In this document: positions 26,501-34,702 of the stretch, in pieces | Layout of the letters: each line of letters opens with the position of its first letter | Numbering within the stretch: position 1 is the first letter of the stretch | Assembly: GCA_024233625.1 (NCBI GenBank) | Contig: JACKPJ010000002.1 | Coordinates: forward strand, 1 to 64,000 | Direction: 5' to 3' | Origin: Deltaproteobacteria bacterium | GTDB taxonomy: Bacteria > UBA10199 > DSSB01 | Length of the DNA stretch: 64,000 bases | Notes under the pieces: generated by a model | What the model was told of the DNA's origin: nothing | Seen by the model: the letters and a program-made list of their open reading frames with translations, nothing else | Database searches by the model: none | Program-made: the position numbers and the translations under genes

Positions 26501-29500
26501 CTACTTTTTTATACTCGGTTTCCAAGACTCGAGTTTTTTAAAGAAGGTCAGAGGCGAAATGAGAGTGGGTGTTGTGTTTGTTCCTTCCATGATATCTCCA
26601 TACTGTTGAATAAATAACCGAGCGCAGATATCATAAATATCGTAGCCATTAGCGCGCGCTCCTAATAAAAATCCCTTCATATTTGAAGAATCAGTTTTGA
26701 GTTGGTCGACAGCCTCTCTAAAAACAGGAACTTGAGCAAGCTGATGTGCATCCATGGGCTCGCTACTCTGAACGCTAAAAAAAGTTTGTAAGATATGACG
26801 AATATCCCTTTGCAATTTATTCAATTCATTATGGGTTGCATCTGTGCGAAAAGCAGACTGATCTGCTGAAGCTTGCAATTGAATTTTGAGAGCATTTTTT
26901 CCGCTGCCAAAAGTTACTTCTGTTCCGTTGAGGCCTGGTGTGCCGCTTTCTGAGCTGAGCCGTGCATCCAATGCTAAAAGTACGCTGCGAGCTTTACGTG
27001 GATTATTTTTAATATTAGTGGGAGAGACAGCTTTTGCTAAGTTTGGTTCAGAGCCCAGGGCCATTTGCAAGTTTTCAAAGCGTCCTACCCAAGCTTGTAC
27101 ATCCCGAGTGTATTGGGTAAAAACTCTTACAAAGCTTGGTCTACCAGGTCGGTGCCTTTTTTCAATAACATCTGGGGAGAGTCCGTTTTCGCCTCGACTC
27201 GAGTGATCGGCCTGTTTTTTTGCGATTTCATTTTCCAATCTTTTTTGAAAAGGAAAGAGTTCTGTGAGAGCCCGGGCATCTTGCGCTGATAAGCTGCTTC
27301 GTGGATCCAGAGCGATCTGGGCAAAGCTTGAGGGCAGTGCGCTCGCCTCCTGATGTTTTGCAATTGCCATTCCATAACCATTGAGCTCTCGGGTATATGT
27401 CTCGATATATTCTTCAACTCTTTCCCGAAAATGTTCTGTCAGTGGACCGTTATTTTCTCCGATGGCGTTGAGAATCATCTCGGCGACTTCTTTTCTTGAA
27501 CCCAAATGTATATCAACTCCTGCAACTTTTCTATCTTTTGATTCTTTTAAATAAGTCTCCACTATGATTGTTTTTGCTAGCTGTCGGATATTTTGAGAGT
27601 TTTTCTCTAGGAACTGCAGAAAATTTTGAATGTCCGCCTCAGTTAAGGCCTCTCTTTTTGAATCAAGATTTGGGTCGGCTCTGTTCATGATAATATAAAT
27701 AAACTCTTCTCGCTCTGCTTGATTGAGCTCTTTTAAGAAGGGAAGTTTACTTTGTATACGACGATCATTGAGGAGGGCACTTTCGGTGTCAATAAGTGGT
27801 ACAATTCTTCGATAAGTATGATTGAAGACACGTGTGACTATGGTGCCTTGTGAAATAAAATCTTCAATGGATCGTGTTTCATTTCTGGTAAGTGTTTCTG
27901 CTTGATAGAGTTTAGCTATCGCAATAATAGTAGCAGCCCGTTGTTCTGGACTTAATTGAGAGTATCGGTTTCCTATGTCTTGGTGTTTTGACAAGGCTTC
28001 GTGATATTGCGCGGCTTCTCCAGTGGGTGCTCCTGGTTCACTCGCTTCAATAGCTAAGTGTTCAAGGCTTTGATAATGTTGATTACTTACTTCTCTAAAG
28101 CGAGCTTCGAGACCTGTAAGCCCAGCTGCTTTATCAGCAGTGCCCATGGATTCAATTACTAGCACATTTTGAAGTATTGATGATTCCTCTCCATAAGATT
28201 CACTAAGACCTGTTGAACGAGCAAAGTCCGCTTCTTTTTGGTTGAAATATTCTAACATTCTCTCTGAAGTCTGGATAAAATCTTTAAGAGAACGACTGGT
28301 TTTTTTTCGGGTTAAAAAATTCCATGTACGTGTGGCGAGTCCTGGACTCAGCTCTTTAGCATCGCCAATTTGATATTCAATCCATTGACGAACTTGATCT
28401 CCAATTCTGGGGTTTTCTTTAAAGCCACTTAAGCTACTCACGAAGAATATTGCTAAAACTTCATCCAAAAGTGCATCTTTGACTTCATTGTTTTCTTCGC
28501 CCTCAGCTCTTTCGAATTTTTGTAGTGCTTCTTCTACTCGAATTTTGAATCTATCATAAGGGTCTTCTTTGGCTCTCGCCTCCATCGGGGAAATTTTTCC
28601 TCGGGGATGAGCACCAAAACTGTTGGAATCAAAGGAGCCTCCACCGACCTTGATTTGGAAGCCGCCAGGAGTTGCTAAAACCATTCCATCTCCAAAAGAG
28701 TCGCCCCCGCCAAGCTTGTTCATACTGTTTTTGACTTTGTTGCCAGCTCCTCTGGCGGCGCTGGCAATCCACACGTTGAGTTGACTTTGATTGTGCGCAA
28801 TGCCAGAGTTGAGAGTTCGCAGACCTAAAACCATCGCCCCGTTGTTTAGAATGCCTTCAGGACTGAGGTTGTTTTGTAAAGCTGTTTTGAGAATTTGACG
28901 AGGGTCCGATTCACCTTGATGCACGGTGCTATGGTAGATGCTTTCACCCACACCCACGCGGGTCATTGCGTCCATTTCTCGGATAATAGAGCCACCCAAA
29001 TAGCTGTCAAGTAGATCGGGTCGCAGCTCAAGCTCTTTTTGAACAAGGCCGCGGAGCATGGACTCATCAATGATGATTTCGCCTTGTTTAGCCGCTGCTG
29101 TTTCCAAACGCTTTAAAACGGCTTCCTCAGCCTTTTTAATCGCAGGACTCATTCTGTAGTATTTTTCTTGGGTAATCCCTAAAACCCGTAAGGTAACGCC
29201 CGTCACAATGAGCTCTTCAACGCTAGAGTAAATTTTTTCTGCGTTCGTCATGCCTTTGGGATAAAAAGGTTCTTGCATGAGACCTTGTTGAATAGCGCGA
29301 TGGCTGTACCAAAATCCAAGTGTGTTTGCTGAAAAACCAATATTTTTGAGAAGGGAAGCACCGCGGACAAAGCCTGAGGCTTCTAAAAATTCAACGACGC
29401 CTGTGCTAAAGGCGTGGCCGATACCTGCCGAGGCTGCAATGATACCGACATTTCCTAGCCAATTGACTGCAATGGCGCGTTGAGTTTCACGTTGATACCA

Positions 29501-31111
29501 CTTTGCATGATCAGATTCTGCGACTTCATTTAATGCGCTCTCAGCGCGAATTTTTGATAAGTGATCTCCATCATGCCATTGATTATAGATTTGTTTGTAG
29601 AGTGCGCGCAGATCTTCAATAGTTTTGGAGTTACCGACACTTCCCAGGCTGAGATTGTGAGCTAAGTTAAACATTCCTTTAGTTGCGACAATGGCTTCTT
29701 CTTGAGCGATCGCTTGCCGCCCTGTTTTGAGTTCATCTAATTGATGCCAGATTGCCAGGTAGCTATTTCCATTCTCAGGGGAAACTAGGGTGTCTCGATA
29801 TAGAGCTCCAAGTTTGTGAATTTTATTTTTGAGACTTGCTAAACTTGTATGTCCTTCTGTTGTCGGGATGGAATCGACTTCAGTGAATTTTTCTTCCAAA
29901 ATTTTGATTTGACTTTGTTTGAGATAATAGTCGGCTCGCGATGCTGCTGCGGCTATTTTTGAAACTTGCTTGGAATCAGTGAAGTCGAGTTTTTTAATTT
30001 GAAGAAGATTTTTTTGGACTTCCTGACGCATAGCGATGAGTTCTTTAATTTCGGCGCTGTCTGGGGTTTCTATAGGGATCATGATAGCGTCATTGCCCAA
30101 TCTTTGCGTTTTATAAGAGGGAGGCAATTGTGCTCTCTTAGTTTCAATGAGACTGTTTAAAAGTTCAGCGTAAGCTTGACCTTGTTCGATGAAAGAATTT
30201 TGCAAGTTTAAAGCGGTTTCGGGATCGAGTTCTCCATTTTGAATGCTTGCTTGCAGACCCTTCCATTCCATTTGAGTTGCACGGCGCCAATTCGTTAAGG
30301 CAGTAAGCTGTCCTTTGGGAGAAAAAGCCGCTTCAAAGGCTCCCAAGCCCGCATTGAGATGTTGCCAAACTTTGGCAAAACCGGCTTCTTCTTGCTCAGA
30401 TTGAGAGATATTTTTTTCGCCATTAAAAGCAAGGCGACTGATGTCCTCTAAAAAATAGGCAAAGTGACTGACTTCTTCGGCTTCTTGCGGATTGCCTTCA
30501 AGGATGATCGAGCTGCGCATTTTTTCAGCACTTTGAACATATTGATGAAATTCACTTGATCTACCCGCTAGTGGAGCCAAAACGGCCATTTGTTGCAGGA
30601 TGTTCGAAGCGATTGCGAGAGTTTCTTGAGTGGGAGGGTCAGTTCTTTCTTCCTCAAAAATCATCCAGGCATTTTCAAGGTGCTTCCAGGCCTCGTGATA
30701 GTTGGGTTGCTCTTGGAGTATGGCTTGTTGACTAAGACTGATTTGTCCGGAGAGACTATTTTCATCGATGTTTTCTGAGTTTGTTTTGCTCTCGTTGGTT
30801 GTAATTTTAACTTTGGGAAGCGCTTGATTGACTACATTTGAAACTGCAACACTAAAAACTCCCATATTGGGAAGGCTTTCAAGAGAGACAAAAGTGGATT
30901 CAGACATTTGATGAAAGGCATCGATGGAGGTTTGAGTTTCTTCAGCTTTTGTCTTTGCTCTTGGTGCTGAATCCTTGCCAATGTGCTTTGCTTCCTCAGT
31001 TTCACTTTTGGGTGAAGCTTCGCTGGAAGGATTTAAAAGTGCATTAAGACCGTCTTGCATCCAGGTGATTGGATTAGATGAAGCTAAATTTTTTTTGTCG
31101 TTTGTTACCAT
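26501..31111 (-). CDS. 1,536-aa unknown giant protein
   Basis: This is the second-longest gene of the window, and I find no recognised domain. Residues 1-130 are polar and low-complexity (Ser/Glu/Lys). Residues about 130-540 are long helices with Gln/Glu/Leu content. A hydrophobic stretch around 545-620 (NVGIIAASAGIGHAFSTGVV and following) may be membrane-associated. A Gly-rich patch near 795-840 (KLGGGDSFGDGM, FQIKVGGGSF) is followed by further helical segments to the end. There is no signal peptide. Such length and domain poverty suggest a secreted effector, toxin-like or structural protein, but nothing proves it. It is read in the same direction as the 714-aa protein and amidase. Confidence 0.62.
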   Translation of the reverse strand: MVTNDKKNLASSNPITWMQDGLNALLNPSSEASPKSETEEAKHIGKDSAPRAKTKAEETQTSIDAFHQMSESTFVSLESLPNMGVFSVAVSNVVNQALPKVKITTNESKTNSENIDENSLSGQISLSQQAILQEQPNYHEAWKHLENAWMIFEEERTDPPTQETLAIASNILQQMAVLAPLAGRSSEFHQYVQSAEKMRSSIILEGNPQEAEEVSHFAYFLEDISRLAFNGEKNISQSEQEEAGFAKVWQHLNAGLGAFEAAFSPKGQLTALTNWRRATQMEWKGLQASIQNGELDPETALNLQNSFIEQGQAYAELLNSLIETKRAQLPPSYKTQRLGNDAIMIPIETPDSAEIKELIAMRQEVQKNLLQIKKLDFTDSKQVSKIAAAASRADYYLKQSQIKILEEKFTEVDSIPTTEGHTSLASLKNKIHKLGALYRDTLVSPENGNSYLAIWHQLDELKTGRQAIAQEEAIVATKGMFNLAHNLSLGSVGNSKTIEDLRALYKQIYNQWHDGDHLSKIRAESALNEVAESDHAKWYQRETQRAIAVNWLGNVGIIAASAGIGHAFSTGVVEFLEASGFVRGASLLKNIGFSANTLGFWYSHRAIQQGLMQEPFYPKGMTNAEKIYSSVEELIVTGVTLRVLGITQEKYYRMSPAIKKAEEAVLKRLETAAAKQGEIIIDESMLRGLVQKELELRPDLLDSYLGGSIIREMDAMTRVGVGESIYHSTVHQGESDPRQILKTALQNNLSPEGILNNGAMVLGLRTLNSGIAHNQSQLNVWIASAARGAGNKVKNSMNKLGGGDSFGDGMVLATPGGFQIKVGGGSFDSNSFGAHPRGKISPMEARAKEDPYDRFKIRVEEALQKFERAEGEENNEVKDALLDEVLAIFFVSSLSGFKENPRIGDQVRQWIEYQIGDAKELSPGLATRTWNFLTRKKTSRSLKDFIQTSERMLEYFNQKEADFARSTGLSESYGEESSILQNVLVIESMGTADKAAGLTGLEARFREVSNQHYQSLEHLAIEASEPGAPTGEAAQYHEALSKHQDIGNRYSQLSPEQRAATIIAIAKLYQAETLTRNETRSIEDFISQGTIVTRVFNHTYRRIVPLIDTESALLNDRRIQSKLPFLKELNQAEREEFIYIIMNRADPNLDSKREALTEADIQNFLQFLEKNSQNIRQLAKTIIVETYLKESKDRKVAGVDIHLGSRKEVAEMILNAIGENNGPLTEHFRERVEEYIETYTRELNGYGMAIAKHQEASALPSSFAQIALDPRSSLSAQDARALTELFPFQKRLENEIAKKQADHSSRGENGLSPDVIEKRHRPGRPSFVRVFTQYTRDVQAWVGRFENLQMALGSEPNLAKAVSPTNIKNNPRKARSVLLALDARLSSESGTPGLNGTEVTFGSGKNALKIQLQASADQSAFRTDATHNELNKLQRDIRHILQTFFSVQSSEPMDAHQLAQVPVFREAVDQLKTDSSNMKGFLLGARANGYDIYDICARLFIQQYGDIMEGTNTTPTLISPLTFFKKLESWKPSIKK

Positions 31112-31143
31112 TGATTATGAGTTCTGCAATAAATTGTTTTTAC

Positions 31144-31173
31144 CCCCTGGATCCCCGCCTTCGCAGGAATAAC
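31144..31173. repeat. REP-like palindromic fragment
   Basis: The stretch reads as a short GC-rich palindromic element (CCCCTGGATCCCCGCC followed by TTCGCAGGAAT) inside an AT-rich gap, resembling the many CCCGC-TTCG-GCGGG dispersed palindromes of bacteria. It lies just upstream of the 1,536-aa gene. A differently sequenced palindrome of similar style occurs at 60023-60052. The rest of the gap up to 31450 shows nothing else. Confidence 0.45.
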
Positions 31174-31453
31174 AGTGATTTACTGTTTAAAGGTTATATT
31201 ACTATGTTCACTTCAAAAAAATGAAATGCAGATCTATCTTAGTATCGTAGCATATTGTGAATAAGTTGCGACTTTATTTGTCTTTAAAAGATAGGTGGGT
31301 GTAGTTTGGGTAGTGTGAACCCCAGCCTGAGTTAGCTAAGTTAAAAATCTAGGGACTTTGCTCTACAGTTTGAAGTCATGAGAAGAACTTTAAGTTCAAA
31401 ATATTCAATTATTTCAATAAATTAAAAAAAATATACTTTGGAACGCTAATTGC

Positions 31454-31487
31454 ATCTATAGTATCAATAGATGCTAAAAGTATCTAT
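31454..31487. promoter_or_regulatory. Nested inverted repeats upstream of the 25-aa peptide gene
   Basis: ATCTAT (31454-31459), ATAGAT (31467-31472) and ATCTAT (31482-31487) alternate, so the middle copy can pair with either neighbour. This could be an operator for a dimeric regulator or two mutually exclusive hairpins in a leader, about 65 bases before the small gene. No regulator was identified. Confidence 0.4.
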
Positions 31488-31550
31488 TAAGTTACTTAAA
31501 ATTCATTTGAAATAACTCGATGAAACTTCAAACTTAAAGGGAGAAAAATT

Positions 31551-31628
31551 ATGCAAACTTTATTACAAATTATTCACCGAATTTTTGTTCAAATTTTAAT
31601 GTATATGGTTATCGGAACCGGAATTTAA
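31551..31628 (+). CDS. Putative 25-aa hydrophobic peptide
   Basis: A very short frame encodes an amphipathic to hydrophobic peptide with Ile/Leu/Phe/Met content, two positive residues near the middle (HR), and the ending VIGTGI. It has a good Shine-Dalgarno, AAAGGGAG, about six bases upstream of the ATG, which is why I report it despite its size. The stop codon overlaps by four bases the 3' end of convergent ilvD. Small membrane peptides of type I toxins and regulatory membrane proteins look like this, but no antisense RNA or partner was seen. An ilv-type leader peptide is unlikely because the gene faces ilvD. Confidence 0.4.
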   Translation: MQTLLQIIHRIFVQILMYMVIGTGI

Positions 31629-33304
31629 GCATCCGTTACACAGCCCTCCGATGCTGAAGAAACTGTTTTGATGAATTTACGCAAGGTTCCTTGTTTCGCT
31701 TTATACTCGGGTGCTTGCCATTTATCCAAACGGGATTGAATTTCGTCTTGCGAAACTTCTAAGTTAATCTCACGTTTTTCGGCATCAACTGTCAGCTTAT
31801 CACCATCTTGAATGACTGCAATGACGCCACCTTCCTGGGCTTCGGGTGTGATATGTCCCACCACGAAACCATGAGTTCCTCCAGAGAAACGACCGTCTGT
31901 TATTAAAGCCACGTCTTTACCCAAGCCTTCACCCATGACCACTGCGGTGACTTTCAGCATTTCACTCATGCCTGGACCACCTTTGGGTCCTTCATAACGA
32001 ATGACAATCACATCGCCTTTGTTGATTTTTTTGGCTTTGAGTGCGTCAATCGCGTCTTCTTCGCAGTCAAAGACTTTAGCCGTTCCCGAAAAAATCGTGC
32101 CTTCTTTTCCCGTGATCTTGGCTACCGAACCTTCTGTTGCGACATTTCCGTAAAGAATTTGCAAGTGGCCAGTTTTTTTAATGGGGTCACTGAGAGGTAC
32201 AATGATTTTTTGGCCTTCACTTAAGTCAGGAAGCTCCGTTAAATTTTCTGCTAAAGTTTTTCCTGTACAAGTGAGACAGTCACCGTGGAGCATGCCTTCC
32301 TTGAGTAATAACTTTTGTACGGCGGGAACTCCACCCACCAAGCAGAGGTCTTCCATGACATATTTGCCGCTGGGTTTGAGGTCTGCAATGAAAGGTGTTT
32401 TGTCACTGATGCGCTGAAAATCATCGATCGTGAGCTCGAGACCTGCTGCCTTGGCAATGGCGATGAGGTGGAGTACTGCGTTGGTGGATCCACCCAGGGC
32501 CATGACAATCGTCATCGCATTTTCTAAAGACTTGTTTGTGATGATGTCGCGGGGCTTGAGGTCAAGTTCGAGTAAATTGTAAATAGCTTTGCCGACTTGC
32601 AGGCACTCGTCGATCTTTTCCTGGCTGGTTGCAGGGTAAGAAGAACTGTAGGGTAAGCTCATTCCTAGAGTTTCTATGGCAGCTGCCATCGTGTTGGCAG
32701 TGTACATACCGCCGCAAGCTCCCGCGCCTGGACAAGCGTGTTGCAAAATGCCGGTAAGTTCTTCTTGGTCAATTTTTCCAGCAATATATTCTCCCAAGCT
32801 TTCGAAGGAGGAGACAATGTCTAAAACTTTATCGTGAAATTTTCCCGGACGGATGGTGCCACCATAAACCATAATGCTCGGTCGATTAAGGCGTGCCATC
32901 GCAATGACCGAGCCCGGCATATTTTTATCACAGCCTACGACGGAAACATTGGCGTCGTACCATTGAGCTGCCATGACGGTTTCGATGGAGTCAGCGATGA
33001 TTTCGCGCGACTGCAGAGAGTAATTCATACCTTCGGTTCCCATGGAAATTCCGTCACTGACTCCAATGGTATGAAAAATAAGACCAATGAGATTGGATTC
33101 TTGAACTCCTACTTTGACTTTTTTGGCCAAATCATTGAGGTGCATATTGCAGGTGTTGCCCTCATAACCTGTGCTGGCAATGCCCACCTGGGCCTTTTTA
33201 AGATCTTCTTCTGTGAGACCAACACCGTACAGCATCGCTTGAGAAGCGGGTTGATCGGGATCTTGGGTGATGCGAGAGCTATAGCGATTAAGTTTTTTTT
33301 CCAT
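31625..33304 (-). CDS. ilvD: Dihydroxy-acid dehydratase
   Basis: IlvD dehydrates 2,3-dihydroxy-isovalerate and -methylvalerate in valine and isoleucine synthesis and feeds leucine and pantothenate synthesis. The Fe-S cysteines are visible in EGNTCNMH, VVGCDKNMPG and CLTCTGKT, along with CPGAGACGGMYTANTM and the C-terminal TDGRFSGGTHGFVVGHI. At 559 residues it matches the short [2Fe-2S]-type enzymes rather than the 616-residue E. coli [4Fe-4S] type. AAGGAA precedes the ATG. No other branched-chain amino acid gene is adjacent, so it is an isolated transcription unit between the 25-aa peptide gene and rnpB. Confidence 0.97.
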   Translation of the reverse strand: MEKKLNRYSSRITQDPDQPASQAMLYGVGLTEEDLKKAQVGIASTGYEGNTCNMHLNDLAKKVKVGVQESNLIGLIFHTIGVSDGISMGTEGMNYSLQSREIIADSIETVMAAQWYDANVSVVGCDKNMPGSVIAMARLNRPSIMVYGGTIRPGKFHDKVLDIVSSFESLGEYIAGKIDQEELTGILQHACPGAGACGGMYTANTMAAAIETLGMSLPYSSSYPATSQEKIDECLQVGKAIYNLLELDLKPRDIITNKSLENAMTIVMALGGSTNAVLHLIAIAKAAGLELTIDDFQRISDKTPFIADLKPSGKYVMEDLCLVGGVPAVQKLLLKEGMLHGDCLTCTGKTLAENLTELPDLSEGQKIIVPLSDPIKKTGHLQILYGNVATEGSVAKITGKEGTIFSGTAKVFDCEEDAIDALKAKKINKGDVIVIRYEGPKGGPGMSEMLKVTAVVMGEGLGKDVALITDGRFSGGTHGFVVGHITPEAQEGGVIAVIQDGDKLTVDAEKREINLEVSQDEIQSRLDKWQAPEYKAKQGTLRKFIKTVSSASEGCVTDA

Positions 33305-33328
33305 TTTTTATATTTCCTTTTGATCTTC

Positions 33329-33350
33329 AAAAAGTGTCGGAGTCCGACAC
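33329..33350 (-). terminator. Rho-independent terminator of rnpB
   Basis: On the minus strand GTGTCG pairs with CGACAC (part of a 17-base palindrome) and is followed by five T residues. It lies about 65 bases after the RNase P RNA 3' end and before ilvD. Confidence 0.65.
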
Positions 33351-33412
33351 TGCCGACAATTTTTTATTTTTTTGTCATTTTTACAAAGGCAAAAAAACAA
33401 AGATGAAAAAAA

Positions 33413-33875
33413 TGATGGTCCTAAGCCGGGTTCTGTCTTTTTATTAAAATTTTCAAAATTGAAAATAAATAAAAAGGGCAGTCATTTATCTTGCTACAAG
33501 GGTTACCCACTTGAGTCAATGCAGCCTACCCATCATGTGTCATTGCTAAGTTCTCCGGGCCGGAAAACGCGCTTTAAAATTTTTTAAAAATGAATTTCAA
33601 AAAAATCAAAAGCACCACATGACTTATTTGGCCTTGCACCCCGTAGAGTTTACCTGATTTCACTACAGCAGCCTTGAGTATTTTGCAATAGCTTCAGACT
33701 CTGTACATCCTTTCTGCTGCACTATTCCTCAATATAAGTGATTTCTTAAGCTTGTTTTTGCAAGCTAAGATCCTTTTATATTGGATGGCTGTTAGCCATT
33801 ACGGTGCCCTCTGGTGCCCGGACTTTCCTCTCTTTTTTATACAAAAATACAAAAAAGAGCGACTGCCGACCATAA
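33413..33875 (-). ncRNA. rnpB: RNase P RNA, bacterial type A
   Basis: This is the catalytic RNA that removes tRNA 5' leaders. On the minus strand the conserved P4 half GAGGAAAGTCCGGGC lies near the 5' end and ACAGAACCCGGCTTA near the 3' end, the universal landmarks of bacterial RNase P RNA. Other conserved pieces are GGGCACCGTAATGGC, the CAGCAGAAAGGATG region and GTGAAATCAGGTAAACTC. P1 can be drawn between ATGGTC (33868-33873) and GACCAT (33415-33420), which sets the ends to within a few bases. AT-rich variable helices (about 33570-33610) are specific to this lineage. Small open frames inside it are not genes. Confidence 0.95.
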
Positions 33876-34114
33876 TTAATCTTTCTACCATAATTCTAAC
33901 AAAATTTTACAAAAAACAACTTTTTTTGTTTTGTTTCCATTTTGTGATATAAAAAAATCCAAACTTCAGAAGTGCTCTTGTGAAAAGAATAGAAATGGAT
34001 ATAATCAAAAAATAATCAACACAGCGGTAAGGATGGTTAAGGGTGTTATACTTCAACTTTTAATCTTCCGAACAATTTAACGAGTGAGACGACAGTTTCC
34101 CCGGGCGAGATTGA

Positions 34115-34297
34115 TTGGCCTGATAAAATAGCCAACGACCTAACGAGGAAAAAGCCGCCTCTGGTAAGGAAAGTCTCTCCACGTCTGTTAAGTTCTCCTC
34201 TATGTTGATCGGCCAATGCCCTTCACATTGGCTTAGAATAAGGTCTTTCGATGGTCGAATGGCCTTCATTCCCGACGTGAATTAGGAGGATAGGGAC
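34115..34297 (+). promoter_or_regulatory. Hairpin-rich 5' leader of the ubiquitin-like gene
   Basis: Upstream of the ubiquitin-like gene lie successive hairpins: TTGGC/GCCAA (34115-34135), GAGG/CCTC (34145-34161), GCCAATG/CATTGGC (34212-34232), and a long stem AAGGTC/GGCCTT enclosing TTCGA/TCGAA (34240-34266). CACGTC (34180-34185) can pair with GACGTG (34274-34279), bracketing the last two and ending four bases before the perfect AGGAGG (34284-34289). This suggests translational or RNA-level control. No riboswitch family is recognised. The stretch from 33876 to about 34060 is AT-rich and presumably holds divergent promoters. Confidence 0.55.
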
Positions 34298-34585
34298 ATG
34301 AAAAATAAACTAGTTAAAATCATTTCTGGACTCGGTCTTTTTGCTTTCTTAGCAGTAGCAGGAAATGCCTTTTCGATGCAGATCTTTGTAAAAACTCTTA
34401 CCGGTAAGACTGTAACTTTCGATCAGAATGCTAACATTGAAACAGTTGTTCTTGATAGCGATGCTGGAGAAGTTACTTGTGATGCAGCTGCTGATCCTAC
34501 TGGCGGAACCAATGGTTATACCTGCCGAGATGCCGCAGGAAGTGCTTATACATTGCAATTGATCAGTGAAGGTACTGGTAGATAG
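34298..34585 (+). CDS. Secreted ubiquitin-like protein
   Basis: The 95-residue product starts with a clear Sec signal peptide (Lys-rich n-region, hydrophobic core 8-21). A cleavage site A-F-S lies just before Met27. The predicted mature chain begins MQIFVKTLTGKT, identical to residues 1-12 of eukaryotic ubiquitin, then VTF (ITL in ubiquitin), an IETV motif matching ubiquitin I-E-N-V at the helix start, and YTLQLI matching the last strand S-T-L-H-L-V. It ends GTGR rather than R-G-G. The middle is different and carries Cys61 and Cys76, a likely disulfide. Only Lys6 and Lys11 equivalents remain. A hairpin-rich leader, perfect AGGAGG and a strong terminator mark a single, probably well-expressed gene. 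Function is unknown. Confidence 0.85.
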   Translation: MKNKLVKIISGLGLFAFLAVAGNAFSMQIFVKTLTGKTVTFDQNANIETVVLDSDAGEVTCDAAADPTGGTNGYTCRDAAGSAYTLQLISEGTGR

Positions 34586-34629
34586 ACCAATCTATAATAC
34601 TCTTTAAAAATTAAGCTCGAATATGATGA

Positions 34630-34658
34630 CCCCAGATGAGACCCATCTGGGGTTTTTT
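34630..34658 (+). terminator. Rho-independent terminator of the ubiquitin-like gene
   Basis: CCCCAGATG pairs perfectly with CATCTGGGG over a five-base loop and is followed by six T residues, about 45 bases after the stop codon. Confidence 0.93.
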
Positions 34659-34702
34659 ATTAGCCTTTGATTTCATGATCACGGTAATCAAAAATTAATC
34701 GC

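Noticed and set aside
33372..33952. Two open frames of 66-71 codons
   Set aside because: Both lie opposite the RNase P RNA, identified by its conserved P4 and P1 sequences.
34060..34269. A 69-codon frame on the minus strand
   Set aside because: It is antisense to the hairpin-rich leader of the ubiquitin-like gene and has no Shine-Dalgarno; structure explains the sequence better.
34349..34558. A 69-codon frame opposite the ubiquitin-like gene
   Set aside because: It is a shadow of the coding strand, whose signal peptide and ubiquitin-like sequence are convincing.
34298..34585. A bacterial ubiquitin-conjugation (Bil or DUF-type) operon around the ubiquitin-like gene
   Set aside because: No E1-, E2- or JAB-like gene is adjacent; neighbours are rnpB and an outer-membrane barrel, and the protein carries a signal peptide and no terminal di-Gly.
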